Positions 1-5,504 of a stretch of 5,504 bases of DNA are shown here, piece after piece. The notes below the pieces were generated by a model. That model did not search any database and was not told where the DNA came from. It saw nothing but the letters and a program-made list of their open reading frames with translations. This DNA is from Sideroxydans sp. GTDB taxonomy: Bacteria > Pseudomonadota > Gammaproteobacteria > Burkholderiales > Gallionellaceae. Position numbers and translations under genes: made by a program. The stretch spans positions 1 through 5,504 of the forward strand of contig JAVBYP010000179.1 in NCBI GenBank assembly GCA_030823965.1, given 5' to 3'. How positions within the stretch are numbered: the stretch's first letter is position 1; every line of letters starts with the position of its first letter.

Positions 1-403
1 CATCGAGGCCGAGGTTCTTTTCTTGCACATGGTCCAACACCAGTTGCACACTGCCTTCTTGCGGTGGCGAACCTGCCTTCAGGTGCGCGCGACGGCGGCG
101 GTTATGGTGCAGGTCTTCGGCGATGTTCGAGAGTTGAGAGAAATAGCTGAAAGCGCGTACCACCAGCAACGTCTCTTCTGGACTCAAGGCATCCAGCATC
201 TCTTCGAGCAAGGCGCCGTCGCGCTCGTCCTGCGTCTTGCGGAAGCGCACCGCAGTACGGCGCACTTTCTCGATCAGTTCATAGGTGGCTTCGCCCTCTT
301 GCTCACGCAGGGTGTCCCCAAGGATGCGGCCAAGTAGGCGGATATCGTCGCGCAGTGGCGCGTCTTTGCTTGATATGTCGGATGGGGCAGAGATCAGATT
401 CAT
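1..403 (-). CDS. ppc: Phosphoenolpyruvate carboxylase, N-terminal part (runs off left edge)
   Basis: This is the beginning of a cytoplasmic enzyme that carboxylates phosphoenolpyruvate with bicarbonate to oxaloacetate, the anaplerotic feed of the TCA cycle. Reading the minus strand from the ATG at 403 gives 134 residues with no stop before the window edge. The translation carries the typical N-terminal family signature: PLRDDIRLLGRILGDTLREQ (about residues 16-35), then RAFSYFSQLSNIAEDLHHNR (83-102), then the AGSPPQEGSV stretch (110-119). Family members are usually about 880-950 residues, so only about one seventh is visible; the catalytic His and Arg motifs lie outside. The start is chosen because the conserved PLRDDIRLLG block normally follows within about 20 residues and no better upstream ATG exists in frame. 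The ribosome site is weak (AAGAA just upstream). The gene is divergent from hemC. Family identity is confident from sequence recall; no search was run. Confidence 0.95.
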   Translation of the reverse strand, partial: MNLISAPSDISSKDAPLRDDIRLLGRILGDTLREQEGEATYELIEKVRRTAVRFRKTQDERDGALLEEMLDALSPEETLLVVRAFSYFSQLSNIAEDLHHNRRRRAHLKAGSPPQEGSVQLVLDHVQEKNLGLD

Positions 404-410
404 AATTTCT

Positions 411-554
411 TAGGCACTTCATAAACTCAGTTGTCGGGCGAATTGCGTCGTTGCGCGGTACTCGCAATCCTCGTGTACCGCAATGTACACTGCGGTTGCT
501 GCGCTCCGTGCGCCTAGCACTTCATCCCGAAAACTGAATTTCTAGAAGTGCCTA
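411..554. repeat. Long imperfect inverted repeat with palindromic core
   Basis: The two ends are inverted copies of each other: TAGGCACTTC at 411-420 is the exact reverse complement of 545-554. The match continues inward with a one-base slip and a few mismatches, so that TCAGTTGTCGGG at 427-438 faces CCCGAAAACTGA at 526-537. Each arm is about 30 bp. The interior (about 440-515) contains several smaller inverted repeats centred near 480-485. The left end lies 8 bp from the ppc start codon, so any ppc transcript starting to its right would carry the folded element in its leader. The overall form resembles a small non-autonomous mobile or REP/MITE-like intergenic element, but no coding capacity or certain target-site duplication is visible, so the class is inference. 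CACTTCAT also occurs directly at 415-422 and 518-525. Confidence 0.7.
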
Positions 555-590
555 TCAACGCTTCGGAGGGCAAAACTAAGGCGTACCTGA

Positions 591-596
591 TAGAAT
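591..596 (+). promoter_or_regulatory. Candidate -10 box for hemC
   Basis: TAGAAT matches the sigma-70 -10 consensus TATAAT at five of six positions and lies 40 bp before the hemC ATG, outside the inverted repeat. Bases 16-18 upstream of it (around 567-574, AGGGCAAA) do not resemble TTGACA, so the promoter would be weak or factor-dependent. This is inference from motif and position only. Confidence 0.35.
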
Positions 597-636
597 GCGC
601 CGCACTTTTGATTGATTAAAATTCACTGGAAAAGCT

Positions 637-1587
637 ATGAGTCAGGCTACTTTCACTCCCCCGTCCCGTTTGGTGATCGCCTCGCGCGAAAGCGCTTTGG
701 CCATGTGGCAAGCAGAACACATACGAGACAGGCTACGCGCATTATACCCACAAACCTCCGTCAGCATCTTGGGGATGACCACGCAGGGCGACCAGATATT
801 GAACGTCACCTTGTCCAAGATTGGCGGCAAAGGTCTGTTCGTGAAAGAGCTGGAGACTGCACTAGAGAACGGCAGTGCCGACATCGCCGTGCACTCGCTC
901 AAAGACGTACCGATGAACCTGCCAGACGGCTTCACACTAGCCTGTATCGGCGAACGCGAAGACCCGCGTGATGCTTTTGTTTCCAACGATTTCGATAACT
1001 TGGCGTCTTTGCCTGCCGGCAGCGTGGTCGGCACCTCCAGCTTGCGCCGCGAGAGCCAACTGCGCGCCCGCTTCCCCCATCTGAAGATCGAGCCCTTGCG
1101 CGGCAACGTGCAGACTCGCCTGCGCAAGCTGGACGAAGGCCAATATGCCGCCATCATCTTGGCGGCGGCTGGGTTGAAGCGCTTGGGTTTAGGTGACCGC
1201 ATCCGTGCCGTCATTTCCAGCGAAGACAGCCTGCCTGCGGTAGGCCAAGGCGCGCTCGGTATCGAGACACGTGCCGACCGACCTGACTTGAAAGCGGTGT
1301 TGGCTCCCTTGCACCATGCCGACACTGCCGCTTGCGTGTTGGCAGAACGCGCCATGAGCCGTGCCTTGGCGGGCAGCTGTTCGGTACCGCTGGGCGGTTT
1401 CGCCGAAGTTCAGAACGGCAAGCTACGCATGCGCGGCTTCGTCGCCACACCGGATGGCTCGCGCTTGCTACGTGCCGAACAGATGGGTGACATCGCCAAC
1501 CCTGAAGCCTTGGGCGACGCTATCGCACAGGATCTGTTGAAGCAGGGAGCGGGCGAGATTCTCGCCGCCTTGAGTGACCACACATAA
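637..1587 (+). CDS. hemC: Hydroxymethylbilane synthase (porphobilinogen deaminase)
   Basis: This cytoplasmic enzyme joins four porphobilinogen molecules head-to-tail into the linear tetrapyrrole hydroxymethylbilane, releasing ammonia. The 316-residue length matches the family (about 310-320). Visible signatures in order are [16 protein letters not shown] (11-26), [11 protein letters not shown] (63-73), [11 protein letters not shown] (82-92), GTSSLRR (132-138), RGNVQTRL (155-162) and the cofactor loop [10 protein letters not shown] (245-254). By alignment to the E. coli enzyme (offset of six), Asp90 is the catalytic Asp84, Cys248 is Cys242 that binds the dipyrromethane cofactor, and Arg137, Arg138, Arg155 and Arg161 are the substrate-binding arginines; all are present. 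The ATG at 637 has a weak purine-rich site (GGAAAAG) and gives the normal N terminus. It is first of the hem cluster, with hemD 130 bp downstream across a repeat-like spacer. The enzyme looks complete and functional. Confidence 0.98.
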   Translation: MSQATFTPPSRLVIASRESALAMWQAEHIRDRLRALYPQTSVSILGMTTQGDQILNVTLSKIGGKGLFVKELETALENGSADIAVHSLKDVPMNLPDGFTLACIGEREDPRDAFVSNDFDNLASLPAGSVVGTSSLRRESQLRARFPHLKIEPLRGNVQTRLRKLDEGQYAAIILAAAGLKRLGLGDRIRAVISSEDSLPAVGQGALGIETRADRPDLKAVLAPLHHADTAACVLAERAMSRALAGSCSVPLGGFAEVQNGKLRMRGFVATPDGSRLLRAEQMGDIANPEALGDAIAQDLLKQGAGEILAALSDHT

Positions 1588-1717
1588 ATCTACTGCGCAG
1601 CCCGATTGCGGCGTCGCGTGCTCGTTCAATCCTCGCCTACCTGTAAGGTATGTCTCGTCATTCACTGCGCGGCTCCTTGCACTCAGGCTTGCTCGTAACG
1701 ATTTATGAGGTGGTCGC
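1588..1717. repeat. Structured spacer between hemC and hemD, related to the ppc-hemC repeat
   Basis: These 130 bp hold no gene. Two segments match the interior of the 411-554 element in the same order: ATTGCGGCG at 1605-1613 against ATTGCGTCG at 442-450, and CTCGTTCAATCCTCG at 1621-1635 against CTCGCAATCCTCG at 461-473. A central inverted repeat follows at the same relative place: TACCT (1638-1642), loop GTA, AGGTA (1646-1650). Beyond it, GCGCGGCTCCTTGC (1667-1680) resembles TGCGCTCCGTGC in the first element. The outer TAGGCACTTC-type arms are absent here. I read this as a diverged second member of one repeat family, inserted within the operon. No oligo-T run follows the hairpin, so it is not an evident intrinsic terminator. 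Confidence 0.55.
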
Positions 1718-1720
1718 TTG
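1707..1720 (+). promoter_or_regulatory. Ribosome binding site deciding the UUG start of hemD
   Basis: GAGG(TGG) at 1707-1713 is the strongest Shine-Dalgarno-like sequence in this region and lies 7 bases before the TTG at 1718-1720 (counted from GAGG). An in-frame TGA at 1706-1708 closes the frame immediately upstream, so no ATG or GTG start can be used further 5'. The next in-frame start-like codon is a TTG inside the conserved N-terminal strand. The UUG is therefore the best supported initiation codon. Confidence 0.75.
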
Positions 1721-2476
1721 ATTAATTTACCGCTCAAAGGTTTGAACATCGTCGTCACGCGCCCGCGTGACCAAGCGCTTGGACTGACCCGACGCATCAC
1801 AGAACTCGGCGGCAATGCGATCTTGTTTCCCTTGCTGGAGATCGCACCTGCCGCCGATGCGTCTGAGCTGAACACTCTCAAGCAAGACCTCTCCTCTTAC
1901 GACCTGCTCATCTTCATCAGCCCGAATGCGGTGAAGTTCGGCATGAGCGCGCTTGGCGATGTGCCAAGCAGCGTGCGCGTCGCCACCGTTGGACAGAGCA
2001 GTGCGCAAGGGTTGCGCGACCGGGGTATCGCGCACGTCATCGCGCCGACCGAGCGTTTCGACAGTGAATCCTTACTGGCCTTGCCCGCCTTGCAGTACGT
2101 ATCCGGTTGGAAGGTGGCGATATTGCGTGGCAACGGCGGGCGGGAGTTGCTGGGCGACACACTCAAAGCACGCGGCGCGCAGGTGGACTATGTGACCTGT
2201 TATGAGCGCAGCAAGCCAGAGTTGGATGCCGATAGCGTGTTGAAAGCAGGACCTCACGCCATCAACGTGACCAGCAGCGAGGCACTTGGCAATCTGTGGC
2301 AAGGACTGATGCAAGCACAACAGACCCAATTCTCAGAGCTACCTCTTTTCGTCCCCCATGCCCGTATCGCCGAGCTGGCGCAACAGCAAGGCTGGAAAAA
2401 CATCGTCCCCACAGAAGCAGGAGATGACGGATTGCTCGCGGCTTTGGTAGCATGGGGCAAGCATTCACATCAGTGA
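1718..2476 (+). CDS. hemD: Uroporphyrinogen-III synthase
   Basis: This cytoplasmic enzyme cyclises hydroxymethylbilane with inversion of ring D to uroporphyrinogen III, the precursor of heme, siroheme and cobalamin. The family diverges strongly in sequence, but the 252-residue length and spaced motifs fit the two-domain fold: VVTRPRDQA (12-20), LFPLLEI (36-42), FISPNAV (66-72), VGQSSAQGL (91-99), RGNGGRELLGDTL (137-149), YERSKP (162-167), VTSSEAL (184-190), PLFVPHARIAELA (209-221) and AGDDGLL (234-240). The UUG start is explained in the ribosome-site entry. The gene follows hemC in the usual order but is separated from it by a 130-bp structured spacer. hemX begins 7 bp after its stop, so hemD-hemX-hemY look co-transcribed. 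The UUG start may lower HemD output relative to its neighbours; that is inference. Confidence 0.95.
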   Translation: MINLPLKGLNIVVTRPRDQALGLTRRITELGGNAILFPLLEIAPAADASELNTLKQDLSSYDLLIFISPNAVKFGMSALGDVPSSVRVATVGQSSAQGLRDRGIAHVIAPTERFDSESLLALPALQYVSGWKVAILRGNGGRELLGDTLKARGAQVDYVTCYERSKPELDADSVLKAGPHAINVTSSEALGNLWQGLMQAQQTQFSELPLFVPHARIAELAQQQGWKNIVPTEAGDDGLLAALVAWGKHSHQ

Positions 2477-2483
2477 GCACACA

Positions 2484-3587
2484 ATGAGCGAAACCACACC
2501 TACCCAGCCCGCAGCCGAACTCGCCAAAGTCGAGCCAGATACTGCTGCGCCCCACGCTGTTCCCAAGGCCGCAAACGGCAACCCCATCGGCAAACTGATC
2601 TCCGGCATGTCATTGACGCAACTGACTCTTGCCGTGCTGGTGGTCGTTTTCGTATGGCAGTGGGTAGATGCTCACTACCAGCTCAATCAAGTACAACAGG
2701 AAGTCGCGCGGCGCCTAGCCGAAGTTGAAGGCAGTAGCAAAGCGAACCAGACACTGGTGACACAGAATCAGGAATTGGTGCGCGAATTAGGCGGAAAATT
2801 GAGCCTGCTGGAAAGCAAGTTCGCAGAGACTCAGAGCCAGCGTGCCGCGCTCGAAGCACTCTACCAAGAGATGTCCAGCAGCCGCGATCAAACCACCTTG
2901 GCGGAAGTTGAACAGATGGTGCTCATCGCTGGTCAGCAATTACAGCTGTCCGCCAACGTAAAGGCGGCATTGATCGCACTGCAACATGCAGAGAGTCGAT
3001 TGCAGCAATTGAGTCGTCCTTCCTTCGGCGAGATGAAGAATCGCATCAACCGCGACATCGAACGCCTACGCGCCTTGCCCAACATCGATGCACCCGGCAT
3101 CAATCAACAATTAGACAAACTCATCCTTGCAGCAGACACGATGCAGCTCGCGCAGGATGCGCGCCTACAAGCCGTACCCAGCATCACGACACAAGTGCCT
3201 CAAGATGACGATGCATGGAAGCGATTCTGGCGCGAACTGTGGCAAGAATTGCGCGGCCTCGTACGGATAGAGAACACGGAACAGGCTGAGATGCCTTTGC
3301 TGTCACCGACACAGACTTTCTTCTTGCGTGAGAACCTGAAACTGCGCCTCATCTCTGCGCGTCTAGCATTGTTGTCGCATGACGAAGCGAGCTTCCAGCG
3401 CGAACTCAGCTCGGCACAAGCATGGATCAACCGCTACTTCGACAACAAATCCAAGGACGCGGCGCAAGCGCTGGCCTCTTTGCAAAAGCTCACCACTGCA
3501 AACATCACGCTCAATGTGCCAGACATCAGCGGTAGCCTAGAAGCCGTACGCAGCTATCGCGCCACCCATGAGCGAGGCGCACGATGA
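2484..3587 (+). CDS. hemX: HemX-family inner-membrane protein
   Basis: This is a 367-residue single-pass membrane protein of the HemX family (E. coli member about 393 residues). A Pro/Ala-rich N-terminal tail of about 40 residues is followed by one hydrophobic segment (about 44-62, TLAVLVVVFVWQW), then a Gln/Glu/Leu-rich region likely to form a coiled coil (about 66-130), and a helical C-terminal domain facing the periplasm. Family-typical stretches are EVEQMVLIAGQQLQLSANVK (141-160), WKRFWRELWQELRGLVRI (245-262) and LRENLKLRLISARLALLSHD (281-300). The role is not settled. Relatives are often labelled uroporphyrin-III C-methyltransferase, but no methyltransferase motif (such as a glycine-rich SAM loop) is visible, so that name should not be carried over. 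It starts 7 bp after hemD and overlaps hemY by 4 bp at ATGA, suggesting translational coupling with its neighbour. Its position implies a link to tetrapyrrole synthesis at the membrane; that is inference. Confidence 0.92.
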   Translation: MSETTPTQPAAELAKVEPDTAAPHAVPKAANGNPIGKLISGMSLTQLTLAVLVVVFVWQWVDAHYQLNQVQQEVARRLAEVEGSSKANQTLVTQNQELVRELGGKLSLLESKFAETQSQRAALEALYQEMSSSRDQTTLAEVEQMVLIAGQQLQLSANVKAALIALQHAESRLQQLSRPSFGEMKNRINRDIERLRALPNIDAPGINQQLDKLILAADTMQLAQDARLQAVPSITTQVPQDDDAWKRFWRELWQELRGLVRIENTEQAEMPLLSPTQTFFLRENLKLRLISARLALLSHDEASFQRELSSAQAWINRYFDNKSKDAAQALASLQKLTTANITLNVPDISGSLEAVRSYRATHERGAR

Positions 3588-4762
3588 GATCCCTCGTCTG
3601 GCTGTTGGCTCTGTTTGCCGCCGCCGTGGCAGTGACACTGCTTTCGCATAACGATGGATACGTGTTGTTCGTTCATCCTCCGTATCGCATGGAGATGTCG
3701 CTCACGATGTTCGCGTTCTCAATGGTCGCGCTCTTCATCGCCGCTCATTGGCTGGTGCAACTTATCTTGTATGCCGCCCAACTCCCTCGTCATGTACGTT
3801 CCCTTCGCGCGGCTCGTGCTCAAAGCAAAGGCCGCCTTGCGATGCACGAAGCCTTGGTGGCTTTCTTCGAAGGTCGTTATGCCGCTGCCGAGAAGGCTGC
3901 CGTGAAAGCGATGGAATTGGGTGAAAACTCTGGCCTCAACTCCATCATCGCCGCACGTGCCGCGAATGAGTTGCGCGAATTCGAACGACGCGATGCCTAC
4001 CTCAGCGATGCAGACGGCAAGACAGTAGGCGAACAGACCATGCGCTTGATGGCGAAAGCCGAGTTCCAACTCGATCAGAAGCAGCCGCAATCCGCACTCA
4101 GTTCACTCAAAGAGTTGAGCGATTCCGGCATCCGCAAACACATCGGCGCACTCAATCTCGAACTCAAGGCGCAACAGCAATCGCGCAACTGGGACGCCGT
4201 ACTCGACGTGGCTAACCAATTGGAGAAGCGCAACGCCATCAACTCGACGCTATCTGCCCAGATGCGCCAGCAAGCATGGCTAGAGAAGATCAAAGCCTGC
4301 GCGCAAGACGGTGCGATGCTGCGTACCGTGATGAAAGAGATGCCTAACGAATTCAAGCACCGCAACAAGGTCGCCGTAGAAGCGGCAAAGGCCTTCAAGC
4401 AATTGGGTGAGTGCTCTGTTGCGCGCACATTGCTGACAGACAGCCTGAACAAAGAATGGAATAGTGAATTGGTCGCGATGTATGGCGACTGCTTGGAAGG
4501 CAGCGTGGTGACACAGATAGACCAAGCTGAACGCTGGTTGAAGACGCATCACGACGATGCTGGATTGCTACTTGCCCTAGGCAAACTTTGTCTGCATCAA
4601 GAATTGTGGGGCAAGGCACAGAGTTATCTGGATGCCAGCCTCAGCGTGCACCCCAGTCGCGAGGCCTACACCACGCTGGCGAAACTAGCCGAGAAGTTGC
4701 ATCAGCCAGACCAAGCCTTTCAGCATTACCAGCAGGCAAACAAGTTTGCCTGCTCAGATTAG
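3584..4762 (+). CDS. hemY: HemY-family inner-membrane TPR protein
   Basis: This 392-residue protein matches the proteobacterial HemY family in length (E. coli about 398). It is distinct from the Bacillus protoporphyrinogen oxidase also called HemY. Two hydrophobic segments (about 4-20 and 39-63) form a membrane hairpin, with a short loop containing DGYVLFVHPPYRMEMS (24-39) between them. A basic stretch (about 69-84) and the motif LVAFFEGRYAAAEKAAVKAM (91-110) begin a helical repeat region. The rest looks like degenerate tetratricopeptide repeats, including the pair at 327-353 (LLLALGKLCLHQELWGKAQ) and 361-385 (AYTTLAKLAEKLHQPDQAFQ). The start overlaps the hemX stop (ATGA), so translation is likely coupled. 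The family is thought to assist heme synthesis at the inner membrane, with no proven reaction. The last codons carry a perfect palindrome, and the stop overlaps the convergent reductase stop. Confidence 0.93.
   Translation: MRSLVWLLALFAAAVAVTLLSHNDGYVLFVHPPYRMEMSLTMFAFSMVALFIAAHWLVQLILYAAQLPRHVRSLRAARAQSKGRLAMHEALVAFFEGRYAAAEKAAVKAMELGENSGLNSIIAARAANELREFERRDAYLSDADGKTVGEQTMRLMAKAEFQLDQKQPQSALSSLKELSDSGIRKHIGALNLELKAQQQSRNWDAVLDVANQLEKRNAINSTLSAQMRQQAWLEKIKACAQDGAMLRTVMKEMPNEFKHRNKVAVEAAKAFKQLGECSVARTLLTDSLNKEWNSELVAMYGDCLEGSVVTQIDQAERWLKTHHDDAGLLLALGKLCLHQELWGKAQSYLDASLSVHPSREAYTTLAKLAEKLHQPDQAFQHYQQANKFACSD
4731..4754. terminator. Perfect 24-bp palindrome in the hemY 3' end, possible bidirectional terminator
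   Basis: AGCAGGCAAAC (4731-4741) and GTTTGCCTGCT (4744-4754) are exact reverse complements separated by AA. In RNA the innermost pair would open, leaving about ten base pairs and a CAAG loop on the hemY strand. It lies inside the last codons of hemY (encoding QQANKFAC) and ends 5 bp before the two overlapping stop codons, where convergent transcripts must end or collide. There is no oligo-U run on either strand, so it is not a classic intrinsic terminator. It could be a weak bidirectional terminator, a 3'-end stabiliser, or chance. The structure is plain; the function is inference. Confidence 0.45.
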
Positions 4763-5504
4763 GTCTTAGGTACGAAGGTGAACGCGTCGGAATAGAACGC
4801 GTCGTTAGGCAAGCCGCGCTGTGTGGTGAAATCACGGTGAGCCGCCTCCACCACCACGGGAGCGCCACAGGCGTACACCGCATACTTCGACAGATCCTTG
4901 AAGTCCTCCAGCACGGCTTGATGCACGAAGCCAGAGCGACCGCTCCATTGCTCATCCGAAACCACGGGCGTGAACTTGATGCCGTGTTCCGCTTCCCAGC
5001 CCTGAATCTTGTCCAGCATGTAGAGGTCTGCGGCTTTGCGCACCCCCCAGTAGAAATGCATCTCGCGTTTAAAGCCGATCTTGATCGCATGTTCAATGAT
5101 GGCCTTCACTGGCGCAAAGCCGGTACCGCTGGCGACGAACACGATGGGCTTGTCGGAATCCTCACGCAGGAAGAAAGAACCCAGTGGTCCCTTGATACGC
5201 ATGATGTCCCGCTCTTTCATGGTGTTGAACACATGATGCGTGAAGGTACCGCCCGCGATGTTGCGGATGTGCAGCTCAAGCACGGCATCGTCATGCGGCG
5301 CATTGGCCAACGAGAAGGCGCGCGGCTTGTCGTCTTTCTGCAAGATCTCGATGTATTGACCAGCGAGGAATTGCAGACGCTCGTTCGCGGGCAATTTCAA
5401 GGTGATGACCATGACATCGTCGGCCACCTTGTGCATCTTCTCGACTCGGCAAGGCAACATCTTCACAGGGATGTCTTGCGCACGACTCACTTCATGACTT
5501 TCGA
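4759..5504 (-). CDS. NAD(P)H:flavin/ferredoxin-type oxidoreductase, CDP-6-deoxy-glucoseen reductase-like (runs off right edge)
   Basis: The visible 247 residues form the FAD- and NAD(P)H-binding modules of the ferredoxin-NADP reductase superfamily. In order are the flavin motif RAFSLANAP (about 61-69), GPLGSFFLRED (105-115), the pyridine-nucleotide loop FVASGTGFAPVKAIIEHA (122-139), YWGVRKAADLY (151-161), YACGAP (210-215) and an aromatic-rich C terminus (FYSDAFTF). Betaproteobacterial relatives, often annotated CDP-6-deoxy-delta-3,4-glucoseen reductase, are about 340 residues with an N-terminal plant-type 2Fe-2S domain. Here the frame stays open to the window edge, reading ESHEV before SRAQDIPVK, which fits the end of such a domain. 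The GTG at 5490 is therefore probably an internal valine, not the start. It would pass electrons from NAD(P)H through FAD to an iron-sulfur centre; the partner is unknown. No deoxysugar genes are in view, so the sugar-specific name is doubtful. It is convergent with hemY. Confidence 0.88.
   Translation of the reverse strand, partial: ESHEVSRAQDIPVKMLPCRVEKMHKVADDVMVITLKLPANERLQFLAGQYIEILQKDDKPRAFSLANAPHDDAVLELHIRNIAGGTFTHHVFNTMKERDIMRIKGPLGSFFLREDSDKPIVFVASGTGFAPVKAIIEHAIKIGFKREMHFYWGVRKAADLYMLDKIQGWEAEHGIKFTPVVSDEQWSGRSGFVHQAVLEDFKDLSKYAVYACGAPVVVEAAHRDFTTQRGLPNDAFYSDAFTFVPKT

Larger units (their letters stand above)
404..636. other. Divergent intergenic region between ppc and hemC
   Basis: This 233-bp region has no credible gene on either strand. 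It must hold the 5' signals of both ppc (minus) and hemC (plus), unless ppc is transcribed from inside the repeat. About 60 percent of it is the imperfect inverted repeat at 411-554. The remaining 82 bp next to hemC holds a TAGAAT box at 591-596 and a weak purine-rich ribosome site (GGAAAAG, 628-634) ahead of the hemC ATG at 637. I see no convincing promoter pair for ppc and no terminator. Confidence 0.85.

Noticed and set aside
23..337. Plus-strand open frame of 104 codons at the left edge
   Set aside because: It is antisense to the clearly recognisable N-terminal part of ppc.
420..525. Short ATGAAGTGC frames on the minus strand within the repeat, as a ppc leader peptide
   Set aside because: The one at 525 stops after three codons, and the one at 422 runs out of frame into ppc; neither has a ribosome site.
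612..971. Plus-strand open frame of 119 codons overlapping the hemC start
   Set aside because: It is an out-of-frame, Arg/His-rich translation of hemC codons without a ribosome site or recognisable domain.
642..1355. Long open frame of 237 codons on the minus strand
   Set aside because: It lies antisense within hemC, has low-complexity Ser/Arg-rich composition, no family resemblance, and the hemC frame accounts fully for the region.
1638..1650. TACCT-GTA-AGGTA hairpin as an intrinsic terminator after hemC
   Set aside because: The stem is only five base pairs and is not followed by a T-run on either strand; operon continuity to hemD is more likely.
1705..1725. Tiny ATG frame of six codons overlapping the hemD start, as a possible leader peptide
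   Set aside because: It shares the ribosome-site bases, has no ribosome site of its own and no repeated regulatory codons; chance explains it.
2484..3587. Naming HemX a uroporphyrin-III C-methyltransferase
   Set aside because: The protein shows a membrane anchor and helical domain but no SAM-dependent methyltransferase motif; that label is a carried-over annotation in this family.
4641..5096. Minus-strand open frame of 151 codons
   Set aside because: It overlaps the reductase in another frame and reads as Arg/Ser/Cys-rich shadow sequence; the flavin and NAD motifs are in the other frame.

Overview
The window is an ordinary chromosomal housekeeping region of a Gram-negative bacterium. Gene content, order and protein flavour (a ppc start divergent from hemC-hemD-hemX-hemY) point to a betaproteobacterium. 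A Nitrosomonadales or Gallionellaceae-type organism is a guess from protein resemblance only. All coding frames are intact, and I see no transposase, phage gene, tRNA, rRNA or CRISPR array.

Layout. Bases 1-403 (minus) hold the first 134 codons of phosphoenolpyruvate carboxylase, running off the left edge. Bases 404-636 form a divergent intergenic region dominated by a roughly 144-bp imperfect inverted repeat (411-554), followed by a weak candidate promoter for hemC. Bases 637-4762 (plus) hold hemC (hydroxymethylbilane synthase), hemD (uroporphyrinogen-III synthase, UUG start), hemX and hemY. hemC and hemD are separated by 130 bp holding a second structured repeat, apparently related to the first. 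hemD, hemX and hemY are tightly packed (7-bp gap, then a 4-bp ATGA overlap). Bases 4759-5504 (minus) hold a convergent flavin/NAD(P)H oxidoreductase that leaves the window on the right. Its stop codon overlaps that of hemY by 4 bp.

How the genes work together. HemC condenses four porphobilinogens into hydroxymethylbilane, and HemD closes and isomerises it to uroporphyrinogen III, the branch point for heme, siroheme and cobalamin. HemX and HemY are inner-membrane proteins conserved with these enzymes, and their exact roles are unsettled. ppc (anaplerotic oxaloacetate supply) and the reductase are neighbours rather than clear pathway members.

I found no new multi-gene system. The parts worth a second look are non-coding: the two related palindromic intergenic elements, the competing stems inside the first, and a perfect 24-bp palindrome in the last codons of hemY at the convergent gene junction.
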